Origin: Silene noctiflora
Taxonomy: Eukaryota; Streptophyta; Magnoliopsida; Caryophyllales; Caryophyllaceae
DNA length: 20,561 bases
Assembly (NCBI GenBank): GCA_009801015.1
Contig: VHZZ01019370.1
Span: 1-20,561 of the forward strand
Direction of reading: 5' to 3'
The notes beneath the pieces were generated by a model that saw nothing but the letters and a program-made list of their open reading frames with translations, ran no database searches and had not been told where the DNA came from. Each line of letters begins with the position of its first letter. Within the stretch, counting starts at the first letter, position 1. The translations under genes and the position numbers were made by a program. Below, piece by piece: positions 16,201 to 20,561 of this stretch.

Positions 16201-19194
16201 GGAGTAACTTCTGGGTATATAAAGTTATTAACGAATAAACTCTCATCTTTCTCCAATTTGAGACACTCACATTTAACATTTATCATAGATTGAGCTCTTC
16301 TAAACATTTTGCAACTTAATGAAGTCTTCTTTTCTTCTTGTTGCTTATGTGTATGTGTGGGCGTGTGGCTAGATCAAAGTTCTCGTATGTATTCGGTTTT
16401 ATTTGGTTTTATTTTCTTAATAAAAAAGTCTGCATTTCTGTCTTCTCCTCTTGTGTTGTAGGAAACCAGCTACCAACTATTGTTATCTTGGGCAAACAAT
16501 GCAAATGTTCAAGAAGCTCTTCAAATACACGAGGTACTTCAGTCCAAATTTGAACATTTAATCTTCCAAACATAAGTTTTAGTGGCTTTGTAACACTTTG
16601 TTCATATGTTAAAAATGATGATATTCCCTGATTGTTATGTTATATGCCTGTTACCATTCCTAAGTTTACCAATTACTTAATCGATGTTAAGGGAGATTTT
16701 AACTACGAAACTATCTATGGGGATAGATATAGAAAAATTACAGAAACTTAGTAAAGAAAATCTCCACGGCAATATCAACTTGTTTTGTGACTGATCTTTT
16801 GGAAATTATTTAACTTTCTTTTTTCTTGCAAACTTAATCTTTCTTGTACTTCATGAATTACTTTCTCATGGTTTTAGTAATTGGTTCATATAAAATTTCA
16901 TTTATTATCAGGGCACTAAAAGTCAATGGATTAGGTGTAATAAGACTTTAGCATATGCACATAATGTTGAAAGCACCTTAGGCTACCATCAAAATCTCAC
17001 GAAAGAGGTCATCCGCGCCCTAGTTTACAGGTACTGATTCTCTTACATGTCTTGTTCAAAATTTTATAATTGTATATGTAAACCATGGGTTATTGTTGAA
17101 GAAGAAAAAAAGATAATCAAGGAAGCAAATTTGGGGAAGTAGCTTGCATTCTATACTTCTACCACTGATTTTTCTTTTTTTTTTTTTGAAAATCATTGTT
17201 TGATAGTCATGGCCTTTAATCTATCCATATAAATGTTTTGGTCACTATGTGCACATAGTGAATCATGGTACAAAAATGTCACATTAGTCTTGATAATTTC
17301 TTCACTCATTCTTGAAAGATGAATTCTCAATTGATTTTCAGTGATAGTAGCATGTTGTTTCTCTTCTGGCATCATTTTCAAAATGTGCTGCTCTAGCAAT
17401 CTTGTATTGAAAGTTGGGTGTAGTGTAGATTAATTTGTTGACATATCGCGTTTCTTGTAGAATGTGTGATATAACTGGAAATAGCATAATGACAGCTAGA
17501 AGTTTGCTATGTAGCAGCTAACTCATAGACATGTTTTAGAAGTACTTGACCCGATCGAGGAGCAGGACTCCGCTATTTTTGCCACAGTACACTTATTTTT
17601 GTCTTAGAATTAAGTTCTTTTTGTCATATTCATGTCCAAGTGTCTGAGTGTTGTTGGTATCGGCTGGGGTGACGAAACGCGATTGAGTTATGAAGGTTAA
17701 CCACAACGGGTTATGGCCGATATCGGGTTTAATGAAATGACTGAGATTGGATACTGTGGTGTTTGTCTGTTACGGTTACGCTGTGTTATATGAAAAATAA
17801 AAGAACATAGCGCTGTGGGCTCATTTTTTTGAGTCTTGCACTAAATAGCCGAACGGATTATGCAACCACATTATCCCGTTTGCATTGTACCTTTAGTTTC
17901 AATATACATGATTTTTGTCAATCTTTATGACGTTCATCTCTTTTCGCCTTTCTTATCGTAGACAACACCAGTCGATTTTGCTGGGAGAACTGATAGATGA
18001 ACCATCTCAACCAAAACCTTAAGGTTATGGTTGAGGCCCAACTATTATAAATATTCCTATTACGCTCCCTCATTCAAATGCCCATTGGGCTTGAAGAGTG
18101 GTTAGTGCACAGGCTCCCCTGTACCATGTGCTGAGGTTCCACTTCGTGAGTTTTTAAGAGGTTTTGAGGTAGCCAGGATTCGAACCCGTGACCTTCGGTC
18201 ACACCATGACAGATGAACCATCTCAACCAAAACCTTAAGGTTATGGTTGAGGCCCAACTATTATAAATATTCCTATTAAGAACATCATGCATTCTTCGTG
18301 AATCTTGTTCGTAACAAGTTTTATCTTAATGATCCAGTCAAACCTTACGTATACTTTTATTGTAGATGCCGTATGGCTTTTTATCAATTAGATATCAATT
18401 CTCTGTAAAACAAAAAGGGTGACATAACCATTTTCTTTCCGTTTCTCAGTTCCATTTCCCTGAATTTTTCTTCTGCTATGGCAGTGGTGACCAAGACCTG
18501 AAAATATCATATGTGGGGACACTACAATGGATCAAGAATCTATTCATCAAGATCCTGGATGATTGGCGGCCATGGTTTGTCAAAGGTCAAGTTGCTGGGT
18601 GAGACACTTATATTCATTGTAACCCAGTCACTATTTGCTTATGGCCGCTGGCTAACTGAGATCATTCAGAAACGGTACTCATGAACTGGGTTCAAAAGGG
18701 GTTGGAAACTAATAGGAATATTTATAATAGTTCGGCCTCAACCAAAACCTTAAGGTGATGGTTGAAACCCAACTATTATAAATATTCCTATTAGAAACAA
18801 CTCTCTCCTTCCCTGTCCCTTACACACCAGCAACCAGCAACCAGCAACAAAAACCAAGTCATTATAATATCTCTTGTTCCTTTTTCCATATTGATCAGCC
18901 CTTGCACAGTTTAAGTCCAGATATTTTGGCTCTCACATCTACAGTCATGTTCAGGTATACCATGAAGTTCTCGAATGGTCATTACGATCTAACATTTGCA
19001 ACTGTGAAGGTGATAAACTCTCATAAGTGACTCTTCTTGTACATTTTTCATGTATAATGTGATGGTTTGGTTATGAGCTATATTGAAGCGTAATATTTTT
19101 CATATTGTAGGGTGCAGGACACACAGCTCCGGAATACAAGCGTCAAGAGTGCCTCACCATGGTCTCTAAATGGCTTGTTATGGACCCTTTATAG
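7260..19194 (+). CDS. Class IA serine carboxypeptidase-like protein (probable acyltransferase), 14 exons
   Basis: Exons: 7260-7396, 7476-7621, 7738-7820, 7964-8086, 9865-9967, 10361-10398, 13624-13725, 13929-14006, 14744-14812, 16462-16533, 16912-17030, 18485-18598, 18955-19009, 19111-19194. All introns are GT-AG and the joined frame (1323 nt) gives 440 residues with no stop. Residues 1-24 look like a signal peptide. LPGFPG follows at about 32-37 and the oxyanion segment [14 protein letters not shown] at 77-90. The triad is Ser182 in GDSYCG, Asp359 in YSGDQD and His417 in [12 protein letters not shown] rather than GES before the nucleophile, and TGGPGCSA rather than NGGPGCSS, match plant SCPL acyltransferases, which move acyl groups from glucose esters in the vacuole; the substrate is unknown. 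About four N-glycosylation sites are visible (NDS, NGT, NKT, NLT). Length is normal to slightly short. Cys184 (usually Ser) and Gln360 (usually His) are departures. The SCPL fold is certain; peptidase versus acyltransferase is inferred. Confidence 0.92.
7415..7441. repeat. (ATTA)n microsatellite in intron 1
   Basis: About six TTAA/ATTA units fill part of the 79-bp intron 1, upstream of the acceptor at 7475. It is probably variable in length between individuals. Confidence 0.85.
8087..9864 (+). other. Intron 4 (1778 bp), no recognised element
   Basis: The GTAAGA donor and TGCAG acceptor are clear. No coding or known mobile element is recognised. Two small features are visible: a perfect 10-bp inverted repeat GGAGGAAAGT/ACTTTCCTCC (8300-8309 and 8322-8331), and a short direct repeat of AAGGCTTTTATCATYTGT near 8811 and 8859. 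It is much longer than introns 1-3 (79-143 bp), so an old, decayed insertion is likely, but no borders can be given. Confidence 0.6.
9968..10360 (+). other. Intron 5 (393 bp), nothing recognised
   Basis: The GTAATT donor follows codon position 1 of Gly (AACG|GTAATT), and the acceptor is TTTATAG at 10360. Short open frames here have no known similarity. No repeat or element is seen. Confidence 0.7.
10788..11945 (-). pseudogene. Decayed L1-type LINE reverse transcriptase (C-terminal part)
   Basis: On the minus strand, three stretches match the plant LINE order. First comes a segment reading [11 protein letters not shown], then [10 protein letters not shown] followed by ITSECKHM (about 11720-11860). 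Next is a zinc-binding region with [11 protein letters not shown] (about 11450-11500). Last is [15 protein letters not shown] (about 10910-10970), the usual C-terminal signature. Many frameshifts and stops break the frame, so it is dead. It lies in intron 6 of the SCPL gene, opposite to the gene. The 5' part of the element and any poly(A) tail are not identified. Confidence 0.72.
11341..11450. repeat. 55-bp tandem duplication inside the LINE relic
   Basis: The segment TCGAACAGTTGCCACAACAT... at 11341 recurs at 11396 with several single changes. On the LINE strand it duplicates the peptide around LSWMLWQLF. It is private to this copy in this window and must have arisen after or during decay. 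Confidence 0.8.
11949..11972. repeat. (AT)n(AG)n compound microsatellite
   Basis: An AT run passes directly into an AG run between the LINE relic and the copia-like LTR in intron 6. Confidence 0.85.
12146..12550 (+). mobile_element. Copia-type 5' LTR in intron 6
   Basis: The end CCCTACA at 12550 is followed after three bases by TGGTATCAGGGGC, a primer-binding site of initiator tRNA-Met type. A clear TATAAAA box lies at 12277-12283 and an AATAAA poly(A) signal at 12424-12429, the order expected of an LTR (U3, R). A 22-bp unit, TAAGAGTAGTAATAAGATC..., is repeated twice near 12330-12375. The left border at TGCTGACG is a guess; the true start could lie tens of bases away. Confidence 0.6.
12277..12283 (+). 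promoter_or_regulatory. TATA box of the intronic copia LTR
   Basis: TATAAAAGG is a consensus plant TATA box, in the same orientation as the SCPL gene. If active it could start RNAs that read into SCPL exons 7-14, but that product would lack the catalytic serine. Confidence 0.6.
12554..12566 (+). other. Primer-binding site of the intronic copia element
   Basis: TGGTATCAGGGGC differs from the usual TGGTATCAGAGC by one substitution in the first 12 bases. It lies three bases past the LTR end. Confidence 0.65.
12632..12890 (+). pseudogene. Relic of a Ty1/copia gag
   Basis: In one frame [11 protein letters not shown] is readable at 12632-12664, matching the N-terminal motif of copia gag proteins (KFDGxNFxxWK). 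In shifted frames, [17 protein letters not shown] (about 12740-12790) and IYEKPFF (near 12860) follow in the gag order. Stops and frameshifts separate them. No protease, integrase or reverse transcriptase follows within the intron, so the element is truncated. Confidence 0.7.
12891..13623 (+). other. Rest of intron 6, nothing recognised
   Basis: About 730 bp lie between the gag relic and exon 7. No motif, coding frame or terminal repeat is recognised. It may include the remains of the copia element's far end, but no 3' LTR matching the 12146-12550 LTR is found. The acceptor is CTGTAG at 13623. Confidence 0.5.
14007..14743 (+). other. Intron 8 (737 bp), nothing recognised
   Basis: The donor is a consensus GTAAGT and the acceptor is TATGCAG. 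An open frame of 65 residues within it is not like any known protein. No mobile element borders are visible. Confidence 0.65.
14813..15834 (+). other. Left part of intron 9, nothing firmly recognised
   Basis: The donor is GTATGT. At about 15415-15515 related phrases recur (GTTCGAAAAGAACGG and GGTTCGAAAAGAAAGGCG, with GACGTTCC/GGCGTTCC), which suggests a short degenerate repeat. An open frame at 15491-15706 reads into a Glu/Asp-rich end and is followed by a GTGAGT-like site. It is not similar to SCPL and is not needed for a complete protein. Confidence 0.5.
15855..16306 (-). mobile_element. TRIM-like miniature LTR retrotransposon, 3' LTR truncated
   Basis: On the minus strand the 5' LTR is 16306-16097 (210 bp), starting TGTTTAGAAGAG and ending TTTAGCA. 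TGGTATCAAAGAC follows directly (16096-16084) as the primer site. A polypurine tract GAGGGGAG at 15952-15945 comes just before a second LTR start, TGTGAAGAAGAG, at 15944. The two LTR starts share about 90 bases, including GTGAGTGTCTCA and ATGAGAGT. The second LTR then loses similarity near 15855. The interior is about 150 bp without coding, as in TRIM elements. No target duplication is seen because the 3' end is lost. Confidence 0.72.
16534..16911 (+). other. Intron 10 (378 bp), nothing recognised
   Basis: The donor is GTACTT and the acceptor is TTATCAG. It is AT-rich and without repeats or coding signals that can be supported. Confidence 0.7.
17031..17985 (+). other. Left part of intron 11, mostly unrecognised
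   Basis: The donor is GTACTG after a split Ser codon. The stretch includes a T12-type run near 17175 and a perfect 20-bp palindrome at 17242-17261. No mobile element borders or proteins are recognised in the remainder. Confidence 0.6.
17242..17261. repeat. Perfect 20-bp palindrome
   Basis: TCACTATGTGCACATAGTGA reads the same on both strands with no spacer. It stands alone in AT-rich intron sequence. Confidence 0.9.
17986..18283 (-). mobile_element. 288-bp SMART/TRIM-like element with AGAAC target duplication
   Basis: Two 72-bp direct repeats (17991-18062 and 18207-18278) differ at one base and flank a 144-bp interior. AGAAC lies on both outer sides (17986-17990, 18279-18283). On the minus strand the repeat ends in TCA and is followed at once by TGGTGTGACC (18206-18197), a worn primer-site-like sequence (standard TGGTATCAGAGCC). 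A purine tract GAGGGAG (18071-18065) stands two bases before the other repeat. This is the layout of an LTR retrotransposon at the size of SMART elements. Each repeat is centred on a 30-bp near-palindrome around CCTTAAGG. The repeats start TA rather than TG on the element strand, which is unusual. It lies in SCPL intron 11, antisense to the gene. Confidence 0.75.
18176..18202 (-). other. tRNA-like B box and hairpin inside the 288-bp element
   Basis: On the minus strand GTGACC-GAA-GGTCAC (18202-18188) forms a 6-bp hairpin. It is followed by GGTTCGAATCC (18186-18176), an exact RNA polymerase III B-box consensus (T-loop of a tRNA). No full cloverleaf is present, so this is not a tRNA gene. It could mark a tRNA-derived interior or captured primer tRNA sequence, or make the unit a SINE-like hybrid. 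Confidence 0.65.
18599..18704 (+). other. Left part of intron 12
   Basis: This part follows the GTGAGA donor after Gly and precedes the foldback element. Nothing else is recognised in it. Confidence 0.6.
18705..18798. mobile_element. 84-bp foldback relative of the miniature LTR, with GAAAC target duplication
   Basis: The element is 18710-18793. Its ends are a perfect 23-bp inverted repeat (TAATAGGAATATTTATAATA plus GTT, and its complement), and the whole unit is a near-palindrome centred on CCTTAAGG, with five mismatches per 46-base arm by hand count. GAAAC lies on both sides (18705-18709 and 18794-18798). Its central 30 bases and right 27 bases match the 72-bp terminal repeat of the element at 17991-18278. 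The left 15 bases of that repeat are replaced by an inverted copy of the right 27. It can be read as a solo LTR of a palindromic subfamily or as a foldback MITE. Confidence 0.8.
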
Positions 19195-19318
19195 TACTGT
19201 ATCATACAGGCTACTTTTCAATATAGGACATTACGACTCTACATAACAACCCGTAGATGGTGACACATTTTATGTACCCTTCGGGTTAACAATCCTAAGG
19301 GGGAGATGGCAAGCACAC

Positions 19319-19324
19319 AATAAA
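19319..19324 (+). terminator. Candidate poly(A) signal of the SCPL gene
   Basis: AATAAA lies 125 bases after the TAG stop, with a second AAATAAAAAG near 19358. Either could direct 3' end formation. No cleavage site can be fixed from sequence. Confidence 0.5.
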
Positions 19325-19866
19325 AGTAGGAAAGTGAAAATGCATCTTTTGTTTGAAATAAAAAGTTCTAATCATTTTGTTTTCCAAATTTATAACATAC
19401 TCCCTTTTATCCTCTATATTTTTCCCTATTTCTTAAAACAGATCATTCAGGTTTTCTTCTCTATTTTTGTTTTGGGAAGTTTTTATTAATATTATACTTC
19501 TACCTCTCTCCAATTACCAAACCCCGCCATATCCTTTATTAATAGGATTATTTAATGTGAATAATCCAAACTATGGGGTCCTTCCTATATTAATCCAAAC
19601 TATGATTTAACCTACTATAATCCTCACTATAACACTATCTTCCCATATTAAACTCAACTCACAGGCTACCTGTTAAACAAGTAACCCTTGTTTAAATGAA
19701 ACTTTGACTCTTTAATTTCTTATTTCGTCTTCTTAGTCAGACAGAAACACCACACCCAATTTAACAATCTTCTCCAATACACTTCCCCTTCTTTACCCAA
19801 TTCATCGCGACTTTCATCATCAATCTTTCAATCTTTGCTATCTTCAACAGAATTTGGATCGCATAA
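19325..19866 (+). mobile_element. Left end and 5' UTR of a Mutator-like element (border unresolved)
   Basis: From about 19550, AATAATCCAAACTATG and ATTAATCCAAACTATG (near 19560 and 19590) repeat in a style common in terminal repeats of plant Mutator-like elements. A pyrimidine-rich leader then precedes the transposase start. The exact terminus and the 9-bp target duplication cannot be set because the right end lies outside the window. The first part (19325-19545) is unassigned 3' flank. Confidence 0.4.
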
Positions 19867-20561
19867 ATGACAACTGTAAGTATATTCTCTCATCAAAACA
19901 TTGTTAATTTGTTGTATTTTTTTATCCACTTAATTTCATTAATCTGGGCAATAATTTGTGTTTATTCTGCTTTAAACCCTAATTTGATTGATTTATTAGT
20001 TGCATTTTCAATAATTTGTGTTTATTTATTGTTTATGATCATTGTTTATGGTCTTTGTCTTCCCCATTTGATGGATTAATTGTTTATGGTAATTTTGGTT
20101 AATCAGTGGCAATCTGTTACTTTGAAGCTTTAGTATGGTGGTACTTTTAAGAAAACTGAAAAGGGTTTTGGTTATACTGGTAGACGGTTTAGGACNGTGG
20201 GTGTTGACCCAGATGAATTATGTTGGTTTACCCTGCTTGAGGAGGCTGAAAAATGTGATGGGTTTAGGAGAAATGTTGATGGTATATTTTACATGAAACC
20301 TCGAGTTGGGTTGCAAAAGGCTGTGGATGATAAGGATGCTGAATTGATTTGTAAGGAGGCAGTAAGTAGTAGGATGGTTGAGTGTTACATTGTTGTTGAC
20401 ANGGAGCTTCCTCAGTTAATGAACCGAATAAATGATACTGCTCCCTCTCACACTACAACAACTGTAGTCAAATGTCCTCAAAAGTTGACCCCTAAGAGGA
20501 AGAAAACTGTAAAGAACAAAAAAGGACCACAATATTCAATTATTCCCACTTCTGAAACCCT
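19867..20561 (+). pseudogene. MuDR-type Mutator transposase, N-terminal part with early stop, cut by the window
   Basis: A short first exon ATGACAACT (19867-19875) is followed by a GTAAGT intron (19876-20106, acceptor TTAATCAG). The frame continues WQSVTLKL, an in-frame TAG (20131-20133), then YGGTFKKTEKGFGY, VDPDELCWFTLLEEAEKC, YMKPRVGL and a Lys-rich stretch to the window end. This order (beta-type LKL.YGG start, VDPDELCWF, then YMKP) is that of the N-terminal domain of plant MuDR proteins. The zinc finger and catalytic DDE parts would lie beyond the window. The TAG stands where members usually have a sense codon just before YGG, so this copy is probably broken unless the stop is a base error. 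N bases lie at 20196 and 20402. Confidence 0.7.

Noticed and set aside
18074-18292. A tRNA gene or plain SINE on the minus strand
   Set aside because: An exact B box is present, but no cloverleaf forms. The flanking 72-bp repeats with AGAAC duplications and the purine tract fit an LTR-type miniature element better. A SINE-like origin of the interior stays possible.
1-20561. CRISPR array, operon, phage or other prokaryotic system
   Set aside because: No regularly spaced short repeats with unique spacers and no dense same-strand coding. Spliced exons and plant transposons fix a plant nuclear origin.

Overview
This is nuclear DNA of a flowering plant, most likely a eudicot. It holds one intron-rich serine carboxypeptidase-like gene in AT-rich DNA, surrounded and invaded by LTR retrotransposons, miniature elements, a LINE relic and a Mutator-like transposase. 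The Caryophyllales are possible from the general look of the gene and repeats, but no species can be named from sequence alone. There are no bacterial operons, CRISPR arrays or intact tRNA/rRNA genes.

Left third (1-6840): nested mobile elements. Positions 1-1131 look like the right part of an LTR ending GGGGTATTACA, with five GC-rich hairpin repeats inside it. Positions 1132-1753 look like the noncoding 3' end of a Ty1/copia element, followed by its 3' LTR from 1754. That LTR is split at 2098/6588 by a PIF/Harbinger-like element (2099-6584, TTA target duplication). The latter is split in turn by an LTR-interior-LTR-interior-LTR array (2251-5963, target duplication CCCAA). Each 340-bp interior keeps only a primer-binding site, a stub of a pol end and a polypurine tract.

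Middle and right (7260-19194): one plus-strand gene in 14 exons, all with GT-AG introns. It encodes a 440-residue secreted or vacuolar class IA SCPL protein, probably an acyltransferase. The reading frame is unbroken and the Ser182-Asp359-His417 triad is present. The gene spans about 12 kb because its introns carry elements. Intron 6 has a minus-strand L1-type LINE relic and a plus-strand copia LTR with a gag relic. Intron 9 has a minus-strand TRIM-like remnant. Intron 11 has a 288-bp LTR-type miniature element (72-bp terminal repeats, TSD AGAAC). Intron 12 has an 84-bp foldback relative of that miniature LTR, with its own TSD (GAAAC).

Right end (about 19550-20561): the 5' part of a Mutator-like element whose transposase has an early in-frame TAG and runs off the window.

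The most unusual material is the three-LTR array with its intact target duplication, and the pair of related tiny elements in introns 11 and 12, one of which appears to be a palindromic solo LTR.
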